This document shows, piece by piece, positions 32,333-39,168 of a stretch of DNA of 39,168 bases. Both the position numbers and the translations under genes were made by a program. The DNA is from UBA1738 sp045655325. GTDB lineage: Bacteria > Bacillota > Clostridia > UBA1381. The stretch lies in the NCBI GenBank assembly GCA_045655325.1, contig JAZOOY010000018.1:1-39168 (forward strand), written 5' to 3'. How positions within the stretch are numbered: position 1 is the stretch's first letter; the number at the start of each line of letters is the position of its first letter. The notes below the pieces were generated by a model. That model was not told the DNA's origin. It was given only the letters and a program-made list of their open reading frames with translations, and did not search any database.

Positions 32333-33062
32333 AAATGTAAAAATCCACGTGGACAACCTTAAAAAAAGTTTTGGAAGTCTGCACGTTCTAAACGGCATTT
32401 CCACAGACATTTATGAGGGCGAAGTGGTTTGTGTAATCGGACCATCAGGTTCAGGAAAATCTACCTTTTTAAGATGTATAAACAGACTTGAAACAATAAC
32501 AAGCGGACAGGTTATAGTAGACGGTTATCACGTAGACGATAAAAAGGTAAATATAAATAAAGTTCGTGAGAACATCGGTATGGTGTTCCAGCACTTTAAT
32601 TTATTCAAAAATATGAATGTTCTTCGCAATTTGATGCTTGCTCCTGTTGATCTTAAAAAGATGACAAAGGAAGAAGCAAAGGCGGAGGCGATGAGACTAC
32701 TTGAAAAAGTGGGTCTTACTGATAAAGCAGAGGCGTTTCCGTCACAGCTTTCAGGTGGACAGAAGCAGAGAGTGGCAATAGCAAGAGCACTTTGCATGAA
32801 GCCTGATATTATGCTTTTTGACGAGCCAACATCAGCGCTTGACCCTGAAATGGTAGGCGAAGTTCTTGCAGTTATGAAAGAGCTTGCAAGAGACGGAATG
32901 ACAATGGTTTGTGTAACTCACGAAATGGGCTTTGCCCGTGAAGTGGCAGACAGAGTTCTTTTCATAGATGATGGTGTTATCTTGGAAGAGGGAACTCCTG
33001 AAGAGATTTTTGATAATCCAAAGCACCCAAGAACCATTGACTTTTTGGGTAAAGTTTTATGA
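32319..33062 (+). CDS. Polar amino-acid ABC transporter ATP-binding protein, GlnQ type
   Basis: The GTG start at 32319 lies inside the permease end, with GGAAAGGAG upstream. The 247-residue ATPase has GPSGSGKST, F-Q-H-F-N-L-F, LSGGQKQR, IMLFDEPTSALDPE and the switch His in CVTHEMGF. It is a paralogue of the ATPase at 9739, differing by H for Q in the Q-loop surroundings (F-Q-H versus F-Q-Q). The operon ends with a terminator immediately after the stop. Confidence 0.95.
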   Translation: MAETRNVKIHVDNLKKSFGSLHVLNGISTDIYEGEVVCVIGPSGSGKSTFLRCINRLETITSGQVIVDGYHVDDKKVNINKVRENIGMVFQHFNLFKNMNVLRNLMLAPVDLKKMTKEEAKAEAMRLLEKVGLTDKAEAFPSQLSGGQKQRVAIARALCMKPDIMLFDEPTSALDPEMVGEVLAVMKELARDGMTMVCVTHEMGFAREVADRVLFIDDGVILEEGTPEEIFDNPKHPRTIDFLGKVL

Positions 33063-33070
33063 CAAAAAAG

Positions 33071-33102
33071 TGGGTCAAGGTAATCTTGACCCATTTGTTT
33101 TT
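33071..33102 (+). terminator. Intrinsic terminator of the second ABC operon
   Basis: TGGGTCAAG (33071-33079) pairs with CTTGACCCA (33085-33093), followed by TTTGTTTTT. Confidence 0.85.
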
Positions 33103-33115
33103 GAAAGGGAATTTT

Positions 33116-33811
33116 ATGGCACTTTTTGCAATTTCAGATTTGCATCTTCCTTTAGGTGTTGATAAGCCTATGGATATATTTGGAAAGAACTGGGAAAACT
33201 ATGTTGAAAGACTTGAAGCCAACTGGAAACAGGTGGTTGGCGAGGAGGATACAGTAGTTATGCCCGGTGATTTTTCATGGGCAACTTATCTTAATGAAGC
33301 AAAGGCCGATTTTGACTTTTTAAACAGTCTTCCCGGTAGAAAAATCATATTAAAGGGTAACCACGACTATTGGTGGACCACTATGAACAAGCTCAAAAAG
33401 TACGTGGAGGAAATGGGATATAAGGATATTTATTTCCTGCAGAACAATTCCTTTGAATATAAGGATATTTCCATCTGCGGAAGCCGTGGCTGGACAACAC
33501 CTAGCCCGGAGCTTTTTGGGGAAGATAAGAAGATTTATGACAGAGAAATTTTGAGACTTGACCTTTCGGTTAAGGATGCAAAATTCCCTGACAACATAAT
33601 CTGTTTCACTCATTTCCCACCTGTTTTAAAAGACTATAAAAACAATGAAATGACAGAATTTCTAAAGGCAAATAACATTAAAAAATGTATCTTTGGGCAT
33701 ATCCATTCAGGCGGTATAAAAAACGTGTTTGAGGGTGAGCTAGACGGCATTGAATATACCCTTGTTTCTTGCGATTATCGTGAATTTATGCCTGTTAAAA
33801 TAGCGGATTAG
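33116..33811 (+). CDS. Calcineurin-like metallophosphoesterase
   Basis: ATG 33116 follows GAAAGGGAAT; the longer in-frame reading starts inside the previous gene and crosses the terminator. The 231-residue protein has all five metallophosphoesterase motifs: I-S-D-L-H-L at residues 6-11, G-D-F-S-W, K-G-N-H-D-Y-W-W, C-F-T-H-F-P-P and F-G-H-I-H-S-G-G. It would bind two metal ions and hydrolyse a phosphomonoester or diester, substrate unknown. It resembles the YmdB/YkuE-unrelated small family of serine/threonine phosphatase-like proteins in Clostridia. No promoter of its own is seen. Confidence 0.85.
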   Translation: MALFAISDLHLPLGVDKPMDIFGKNWENYVERLEANWKQVVGEEDTVVMPGDFSWATYLNEAKADFDFLNSLPGRKIILKGNHDYWWTTMNKLKKYVEEMGYKDIYFLQNNSFEYKDISICGSRGWTTPSPELFGEDKKIYDREILRLDLSVKDAKFPDNIICFTHFPPVLKDYKNNEMTEFLKANNIKKCIFGHIHSGGIKNVFEGELDGIEYTLVSCDYREFMPVKIAD

Positions 33812-33852
33812 CATATAATTTTAGTGTTTTTTAATAAAATACCAAATTATGC

Positions 33853-33880
33853 TTGAAATTTTATATATTTGTGGTATAAT
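33853..33880 (+). promoter_or_regulatory. Promoter of tig
   Basis: TTGAAA (33853-33858) and TATAAT (33875-33880), 16-base spacing. Confidence 0.7.
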
Positions 33881-33943
33881 AATTAGGATGTAAAAATGGT
33901 GGAGTATGCCACCGTACAATTAGATGAGGAGGATTTAAACGCA

Positions 33944-35296
33944 ATGGCAGTTAAATCAGAACAAGTAGAAAAAAATCTAGTAAAATTAACATTTGAAGTT
34001 TCAACTGAAAAATTTGCAGATGCAATGAGCAAGGCTTATGCAAAAAATGCAAAGAAGTACAACGTTCCTGGCTTCAGAAAGGGTAAAGTTCCAAGAGCAG
34101 TTATCGAAAAGTACTACACAGAAGCAGTATTTTACGATGATGCTATCAATATGGTTCTTCCAGAAAGCTATGAGGAAGCTCTAAAGGAAGCAGGTGTTGA
34201 ACCTGCAGCACGTCCTGAATTCGACGTTGACGAAATCAAAAAGGGCGAACCAGTTGTATTCACAGCTTTGGTTACAACAAAGCCAGAAGTTGAACTTGGC
34301 GAATATATTGGTATAAAGCTAAACAAAATTGAGCACAATGTAACTGCAAAAGACGTTGATGCAGAAGTTAAGCAGGTTCAGGCAAGAAACGCAAGAATCG
34401 TTCCTGTTGAAGGAAAGGCTGCTAAGAAGGGCAACATCGTTACAATTGACTTTGACGGCTCAGTTGACGGTGTTCCATTTGATGGCGGAAAGAGCGAAGG
34501 TTATGAACTTGAACTTGGTTCAAACACATTTATCCCTGGCTTTGAAGATCAGCTAATCGGCAAAAAGGCAGGCGCAGATGTTGACGTAGTTGTTACTTTC
34601 CCTGAAGAATACCACGCACCAGATCTTGCAGGTAAGGAAGCACTATTCAAGGTAAAGATTCACGACATCAAGGCTCGTGAACTTCCAACAATCGATGACG
34701 ATTTCGCATCAGAAGTAAGCGAATTTGATACACTTGAAGAATACAAGAAGAGCATCCGTGAAAAGCTAGAAGCAAGAGCAGCTGATCAGGTTAAGGCTGA
34801 AACAGAAAACGCTGTAATTGAAAAGGTTGTTGAGGCTTGTAAGGTAGAAGTACCTGCTGCTATGATCAACGATCAGACAGACAGAATGATGCAGGATTTC
34901 GCACAGAGACTTCAGTATCAGGGTATGGACTTTGGAACATATCTTCAGTACACAAGCTCAACTCCTGAAGCATTCAAGGAAAATATGAAGCCACAGGCTG
35001 AAAGACAGATTAAGACTACTCTTGTTCTTGAAGCTATTGCAAAGGCTGAAAACATTGAAGTTAAAGACGAAGAAGTTGATACAAAAATCGCTGAAATGGC
35101 TAAGCAGTACAACATGGAAGTTGATAAGCTAAAGAGCCTAATGCAGGATGCTGATATTGACGGAATCCGTGAAGAACTTGCTATGAACAAGGTTATTGAT
35201 ATGCTTGTTGAAAAGGCAAAGATTACAAAGCCACGTGCTAAGAAGGCTGCAACAAAGGCTGAAGGCGAAGAAGCTAAGGCTGAAGACGCTGAATAA
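33944..35296 (+). CDS. tig: Trigger factor, ribosome-bound chaperone and peptidyl-prolyl isomerase
   Basis: The start ATG 33944 has GAGGAGGAT upstream. The 450-residue protein has an N-terminal ribosome-binding domain with the signature V-P-G-F-R-K-G-K-V-P (ribosome contact), an FKBP-type isomerase domain (about 150-245) with V-T-I-D-F-D-G-S-V-D-G-V-P-F-D-G-G and G-F-E-D-Q-L-I-G, and a helical chaperone domain. It ends in an acidic, alanine-rich tail (A-K-K-A-A-T-K-A-E-G-E-E). It protects nascent chains at the ribosome exit. clpP and clpX follow, a classic tig-clpP-clpX cluster. Confidence 0.96.
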   Translation: MAVKSEQVEKNLVKLTFEVSTEKFADAMSKAYAKNAKKYNVPGFRKGKVPRAVIEKYYTEAVFYDDAINMVLPESYEEALKEAGVEPAARPEFDVDEIKKGEPVVFTALVTTKPEVELGEYIGIKLNKIEHNVTAKDVDAEVKQVQARNARIVPVEGKAAKKGNIVTIDFDGSVDGVPFDGGKSEGYELELGSNTFIPGFEDQLIGKKAGADVDVVVTFPEEYHAPDLAGKEALFKVKIHDIKARELPTIDDDFASEVSEFDTLEEYKKSIREKLEARAADQVKAETENAVIEKVVEACKVEVPAAMINDQTDRMMQDFAQRLQYQGMDFGTYLQYTSSTPEAFKENMKPQAERQIKTTLVLEAIAKAENIEVKDEEVDTKIAEMAKQYNMEVDKLKSLMQDADIDGIREELAMNKVIDMLVEKAKITKPRAKKAATKAEGEEAKAEDAE

Positions 35297-35323
35297 TTAG
35301 CATACCGGGGAAGGATAAATAGT

Positions 35324-35388
35324 AAAGACGCCTACGGGCAGAGTCTTTTAAAGGTGCATAACGCTTTTTGCGTTATGCTCTTTAAATT
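35324..35388 (+). other. Structured intergenic leader between tig and clpP
   Basis: Two hairpins occur in the 110 bases. AAAGAC/GTCTTT (35324-35329/35343-35348) encloses GCC-TACG-GGC. Then GCATAACGC (35356-35364) pairs with GCGTTATGC (35370-35378) around T5, followed by TCTTTAAATT. The second resembles a weak terminator. No promoter for clpP is seen, so read-through or processing would set the clpPX level. No CtsR-type operator is visible. Confidence 0.5.
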
Positions 35389-35406
35389 AAGAAAGGATGG
35401 TAGACT

Positions 35407-36000
35407 ATGAGTTTAGTACCAATGGTAGTAGAACAAACAGGCAGAGGAGAAAGAAGTTACGACATCTTCTCAAGACTTTTAGAGGACAGAATTATATTCT
35501 TAGGCGATCAGGTTAACGATGCAACTGCAAGCCTTGTTGTTGCGCAGATGCTTTATCTTGAAAGCAAGGACCCTGATAAGGATATCCAGCTTTATATTAA
35601 CAGCCCTGGTGGTTCAATCACAGCGGGTATGGCAATTTATGACACAATGCAGTACATAAAGTGCGACGTGTCAACAATTTGTATCGGTATGGCAGCTTCA
35701 ATGGGTGCATTCCTATTGACTGCAGGTGCAAAGGGAAAGAGATTTGCTCTTCCAAACAGTGAAATTATGATTCACCAGCCACTTCTTGGCGGACTTCAGG
35801 GTCAGGCAACAGATATCCAGATTCACGCTGAAAGAATTATCGCTATAAAGAAGCATCTTAACGAAATTATGGCAGAGCGTTCAGGTCAGCCAATAGACGT
35901 AATTATGGCAGATACTGAAAGAGATAACTTTATGACAGCCCAGGAAGCAAAGGCTTATGGACTTATCGACGAAGTTATTACAAGCCGTAACGAAAAATAA
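35407..36000 (+). CDS. clpP: ATP-dependent Clp protease proteolytic subunit
   Basis: The 197-residue serine peptidase has GMAASMGAF with catalytic Ser98 and E-I-M-I-H-Q-P with His123; the third residue lies in the D-x-x-x-D-N-F-M region (about residue 170). The sequence V-P-M-V-V-E-Q-T-G-R-G-E-R-S-Y-D at the start is normal, including the propeptide-processing zone. It forms the two-ring barrel that degrades proteins delivered by ClpX. AAAGGATGG precedes the ATG. clpX follows after 13 bases. Confidence 0.97.
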   Translation: MSLVPMVVEQTGRGERSYDIFSRLLEDRIIFLGDQVNDATASLVVAQMLYLESKDPDKDIQLYINSPGGSITAGMAIYDTMQYIKCDVSTICIGMAASMGAFLLTAGAKGKRFALPNSEIMIHQPLLGGLQGQATDIQIHAERIIAIKKHLNEIMAERSGQPIDVIMADTERDNFMTAQEAKAYGLIDEVITSRNEK

Positions 36001-36013
36001 AGAGGTAAATTAA

Positions 36014-37246
36014 ATGTCTAAAACAGAAAATATAAACGAGCTAAAATGCTCTTTTTGCGGAAAGGCTGAATCAGAAGTAAAAATGCTTCTTTCAGGACCT
36101 GGCGTGTTTATCTGTGACGAATGTGTAAAACAGTGTCAGCAGATTGTGGCAGGTGACTTTGACGCAAAAGATTTCGGCACACCTGATGACCTTCCAAAGC
36201 CAAGAGAGATAAAGGCAATCTTAGACGAGTATGTAATCGGTCAGGAAGATGCTAAAAAAATCCTTGCGGTTGCGGTATATAACCACTACAAGAGAATTGC
36301 AAACAAGGACGTAAGCGATGTTGAAATCCAAAAGAGCAATATCTTAATGGTTGGACCAACAGGATCAGGAAAAACATTCCTTGTGCAGAACCTTGCGAGA
36401 ATTTTGAACGTTCCTTTTGCAATTTCCGATGCTACAACTCTAACCGAAGCAGGTTACGTTGGTGAAGACGTTGAAAATATCCTTTTAAAGCTTATTCAGG
36501 CAGCAGATTATGACATTGAAGCTGCGGAAAAGGGTATCATCTATATCGACGAAATTGACAAGATTGCAAGAAAGAGTGAGAACGTGTCAATCACCCGTGA
36601 CGTAAGCGGTGAAGGCGTTCAACAGACACTTTTAAAGGTTTTAGAAGGTACGGTTGCATCTGTTCCGCCAACAGGTGGCAGAAAGCATCCGCATCAGGAA
36701 TTTATACAGATTGATACAACAAATATTCTGTTCATTTGCGGTGGTGCATTTGACGGCATTGAAAAGATTATTTCAAACCGTGTGGGCAAGAGAAATCTTG
36801 GTTTTGGCGCAACTATCGAAAGCAAAAAAGAAGAGGATATTTCAGAACTTTTAAGACAAATCACACCGCAGGATTTACTAAAATTCGGCTTAATACCTGA
36901 ATTTATCGGAAGACTTCCTGTTGTTGCAAAGCTTGATAAACTTGACAAAAAGACATTGGTGAAGATTTTAACAGAGCCAAAGAATGCCCTTGTTAAGCAG
37001 TATCAGAGCCTTTTGGGAATGGACGGAGTTGACTTATCATTTGATAAGGACGCCGTTGAAGCTATTGCAGAAAAGGCGCTTTCAAGAAATACAGGTGCAA
37101 GAGGTCTTCGTTCAATTATCGAAGAAACAATGACCGATATTATGTTCGATATTCCATCAGAACCTGACGTTACAAAGTGCGTTATCCATAAGGAATGCAT
37201 CACAAACGACAAGGCTCCGAAAGTGGTTCGTGAAAAGGTTAGTTAA
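36014..37246 (+). CDS. clpX: ATP-dependent Clp protease ATP-binding subunit ClpX
   Basis: The 410-residue AAA+ unfoldase has an N-terminal C4 zinc finger (CSFCG and ICDECV), Walker A GPTGSGKT, Walker B I-I-Y-I-D-E-I-D-K-I-A-R, the pore loop A-G-Y-V-G-E-D-V, and the R-N-T-G-A-R-G-L-R sensor 2 block. The I-G-F-type loop for ClpP docking appears as N-L-G-F-G. It unfolds substrates and threads them into ClpP. AAAGAGGTAAATT precedes the ATG. Confidence 0.97.
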   Translation: MSKTENINELKCSFCGKAESEVKMLLSGPGVFICDECVKQCQQIVAGDFDAKDFGTPDDLPKPREIKAILDEYVIGQEDAKKILAVAVYNHYKRIANKDVSDVEIQKSNILMVGPTGSGKTFLVQNLARILNVPFAISDATTLTEAGYVGEDVENILLKLIQAADYDIEAAEKGIIYIDEIDKIARKSENVSITRDVSGEGVQQTLLKVLEGTVASVPPTGGRKHPHQEFIQIDTTNILFICGGAFDGIEKIISNRVGKRNLGFGATIESKKEEDISELLRQITPQDLLKFGLIPEFIGRLPVVAKLDKLDKKTLVKILTEPKNALVKQYQSLLGMDGVDLSFDKDAVEAIAEKALSRNTGARGLRSIIEETMTDIMFDIPSEPDVTKCVIHKECITNDKAPKVVREKVS

Positions 37247-37256
37247 TAAATTTTAC

Positions 37257-37297
37257 AAATGGAAGTGGCAAAACGTTGCTACTTCCATTTATTTTTG
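37257..37297 (+). terminator. Intrinsic terminator of tig-clpP-clpX
   Basis: AAATGGAAGTGGCAA (37257-37271) pairs with TTGCTACTTCCATTT (37276-37290), one wobble, followed by ATTTTTG. Confidence 0.88.
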
Positions 37298-37327
37298 CCA
37301 AAACACGAAAAAAATGTTGTTTTTTGC

Positions 37328-37355
37328 TTGCAAATATGGGAATTTGTGATATAAT
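37328..37355 (+). promoter_or_regulatory. Promoter of the NifU-like/GGGtGRT operon
   Basis: TTGCAA (37328-37333) and extended -10 TGATATAAT ending at 37355 (TATAAT 37350-37355), 16-base spacing. Confidence 0.75.
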
Positions 37356-37404
37356 TAACATAGTGGCTATTTATGGCATTAAATATTGAAAGGAGAATTT
37401 CGAA

Positions 37405-38097
37405 ATGAAATATTCACGCGAAGTTGAAGAAATGTGCCCACTTGCTAAAGGCGCATATCACGGTCCTGCTCCAATTCCAGAAGAAGGAAAATGGGTACAG
37501 GTTAAAGAAGTAAAAGACATTTCAGGTCTTACACACGGTATTGGCTGGTGTGCTCCACAGCAGGGTACATGTAAGCTAACACTAAACGTTAAAGAAGGTA
37601 TTATTCAGGAAGCACTTGTTGAAACTGTTGGTTGTTCAGGTATGACTCACTCAGCAGCTATGGCTTCAGAAATCCTTGTTGGTAAGACAATTTTGGAAGC
37701 TCTTAACACAGACCTTGTTTGTGATGCTATTAACACAGCTATGAGAGAATTATTCCTTCAGATTGTTTACGGAAGAACACAGACTGCTTTCTCAGAAGAC
37801 GGTCTTCCAATCGGTGCAGGTCTTGAAGACTTGGGTAAGGGTCTAAGATCACAGGTTGGTACAACTTACGCAACACTTGACAAGGGTCCAAGATACTTGG
37901 AACTTGCTGAAGGTTACATAACAAAGATCGCAGTTGACGATGAAAACCAGATTATCGGTTACAAGTTTGTACACCTTGGAAAGATGATGGAAATGATCGC
38001 AAAGGGTATGGACGCAAACGAAGCACTAGCTAAGGCTTCAGGTCAGTACGGTAGAGTTGATGATGCTGCAAAGCTTATCGACCCAAGATGCGAATAA
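37405..38097 (+). CDS. NifU/IscU-like iron-sulfur cluster assembly scaffold protein
   Basis: The 230-residue protein contains an IscU/NifU-like core: E-T-V-G-C-S-G-M-T-H-S-A-A-M-A-S-E-I-L-V-G-K-T-I-L-E-A parallels the second conserved Cys block of IscU (Cys77 here). Other Cys are Cys11, Cys49 and Cys56 in G-W-C-A-P-Q-Q-G-T-C, and one at the C-terminus. It is longer than IscU (about 130), with an extra C-terminal domain (about 150-230). GAAAGGAG precedes the ATG. The next gene, GGGtGRT, follows 21 bases later. This pairing recurs in Clostridia. Cluster type and target are unknown. Confidence 0.82.
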   Translation: MKYSREVEEMCPLAKGAYHGPAPIPEEGKWVQVKEVKDISGLTHGIGWCAPQQGTCKLTLNVKEGIIQEALVETVGCSGMTHSAAMASEILVGKTILEALNTDLVCDAINTAMRELFLQIVYGRTQTAFSEDGLPIGAGLEDLGKGLRSQVGTTYATLDKGPRYLELAEGYITKIAVDDENQIIGYKFVHLGKMMEMIAKGMDANEALAKASGQYGRVDDAAKLIDPRCE

Positions 38098-38118
38098 TAA
38101 AGAGGAGGTACTAAAATT

Positions 38119-39129
38119 ATGGCATTATTTGAAAGTTATGAAAGAAGAATTGACCAGATCAATGCAGAACTTGCAAAGCACGGTATCTCTTCTATTGAAG
38201 AAGCAAAGAAAATCTGTGACGATAAGGGCATAGATGTATATAACATTGTTAAGGGTATTCAGCCAATCTGTTTCGAAAACGCTTGCTGGGCTTACATCGT
38301 AGGTGCTGCAATCGCTATTAAGGACGGTTGCACAAAGGCTGCTGACGCTGCTGAAAAGATCGGTGTTGGTCTTCAGTCATTCTGTATCCCTGGTTCTGTT
38401 GCAGACGACAGAAAAGTTGGTATCGGCCACGGTAACTTAGGAGCTATGCTACTTCGTGAAGAAACAAAGTGTTTCGCATTCCTAGCAGGTCACGAATCAT
38501 TCGCAGCAGCAGAAGGAGCTATCGGTCTTGCAAGATCAGCTAACAAGGCAAGAAAAGAAGACCTAAGAGTTATCCTTAATGGTCTTGGTAAGGACGCTGC
38601 TCAGATTATCTCAAGAATTAACGGTTTCACATACGTTCAGACACAGTTTGACTACTTCACAGGCGAACTTAAGATCGTAAAGGAAACAGCTTACTCAAAC
38701 GGAGAAAGAGCAAAGGTTCGTTGCTACGGTTCAGACGATGTTCGTGAAGGCGTAGCAATCATGCACAAGGAAGGCGTTGACGTATCTATCACAGGTAACT
38801 CAACAAACCCTACAAGATTCCAGCATCCAGTTGCAGGTACTTACAAGAAGGAATGTATCGAGCAGGGTAAGAAGTACTTCTCAGTAGCATCAGGTGGTGG
38901 TACAGGTAGAACACTTCACCCAGATAATATGGCAGCAGGTCCTGCTTCATACGGTATGACAGATACAATGGGACGTATGCATTCAGATGCACAGTTCGCA
39001 GGTTCTTCATCAGTTCCAGCTCACGTTGAGATGATGGGTCTTATCGGTGCTGGTAACAACCCAATGGTTGGTATGACAGTTGCAGTTGCAGTTTCTATCC
39101 AGGAAGCAGCAGAGCAGGGTAAGTTCTAA
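38119..39129 (+). CDS. GGGtGRT family protein, function unknown
   Basis: The 336-residue protein carries the family-defining motif GGGTGRT at residues 259-265, followed by L-H-P-D-N-M-A-A-G-P. No catalytic family is recognised. Conserved-looking Cys and His residues (I-C-F-E-N-A-C-W, G-I-G-H-G-N-L-G, G-H-E-S-F) could bind a metal or cluster. There is no signal peptide or membrane helix. AAAGAGGAGG lies before the ATG. It is co-transcribed with the NifU-like scaffold, and the codon use (many GTT, GGT, CTA and AAG codons) looks that of a highly expressed gene. A role with the scaffold is inferred from position only. Confidence 0.85.
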   Translation: MALFESYERRIDQINAELAKHGISSIEEAKKICDDKGIDVYNIVKGIQPICFENACWAYIVGAAIAIKDGCTKAADAAEKIGVGLQSFCIPGSVADDRKVGIGHGNLGAMLLREETKCFAFLAGHESFAAAEGAIGLARSANKARKEDLRVILNGLGKDAAQIISRINGFTYVQTQFDYFTGELKIVKETAYSNGERAKVRCYGSDDVREGVAIMHKEGVDVSITGNSTNPTRFQHPVAGTYKKECIEQGKKYFSVASGGGTGRTLHPDNMAAGPASYGMTDTMGRMHSDAQFAGSSSVPAHVEMMGLIGAGNNPMVGMTVAVAVSIQEAAEQGKF

Positions 39130-39151
39130 TTAAATATTAAAAGTCAATCGC

Positions 39152-39166
39152 AGTTGCATAGCAACT
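39152..39166 (+). terminator. Possible start of a terminator cut by the window end
   Basis: AGTTGC (39152-39157) pairs with GCAACT (39161-39166) around ATA. The window ends two bases later, so any T-run is not visible. Confidence 0.3.
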
Positions 39167-39168
39167 AC

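Overview
The window looks like chromosome from a spore-forming, AT-rich, low-GC Gram-positive anaerobe of the Clostridia, probably a gut commensal. Support comes from the spore genes spoVAD and spoVAE, a YlmC/YmxH protein, strong AGGAGG-type ribosome sites, near-consensus sigma-A promoters (mostly 17-base spacers), and Clostridia-type families such as the NifU-like/GGGtGRT pair. It is mostly housekeeping. No prophage, transposase, CRISPR array or defence island is visible.

Layout. 1-330: non-coding, with an array of small hairpins joined by a conserved TATTTCAC linker, then an unexplained GC-richer stretch. 426-3662: a VanY-like carboxypeptidase, a reverse-strand FG-GAP/SLH-like protein and a PRC-barrel protein. 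3785-7989: GH2 beta-mannosidase, nrdR, mnmE. 8122-10479: an amino-acid ABC transporter operon. 10597-13986: tRNA-Leu(CAG) and a large secreted protein. 14035-16651, reverse strand: phosphohexomutase and a pseudouridine synthase. 16739-23289: the aromatic operon leader-aroF-tyrA-aroB-aroA-aroC-pheA. 23298-24420: a cation exchanger behind a yybP-ykoY-type riboswitch. 24460-27968: mtaB (reverse), an HPr-like protein, a cupin, spoVAD-spoVAE. 28073-33811: GH38 alpha-mannosidase, a second amino-acid ABC operon, a phosphoesterase. 33944-37246: tig, clpP, clpX. 37405-39129: a NifU-like scaffold and a GGGtGRT protein.

Three observations stand out. (1) The lipoprotein at 8122-8925 has its binding-protein fold in rotated order: the usual C-terminal segment sits directly after the lipobox and the usual N-terminal segment follows, so it reads as a circular permutant. 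The second transporter, at 30830, keeps the normal order and acts as an internal control. (2) The aro operon is preceded by a 29-codon leader peptide with eight Phe/Tyr codons in an 11-codon run. Mutually exclusive 1:2, 2:3 and 3:4 pairings can be traced by eye, which fits ribosome-mediated attenuation by Phe and Tyr. (3) The exchanger leader shows P1 pairing that excludes the terminator, a complete switch.

Together the genes describe an anaerobe that makes its own Phe and Tyr, imports polar amino acids through two systems, trims mannosides in the cytoplasm, and keeps standard protein quality control (trigger factor, ClpXP). All functions are read from motifs and context without database searches.
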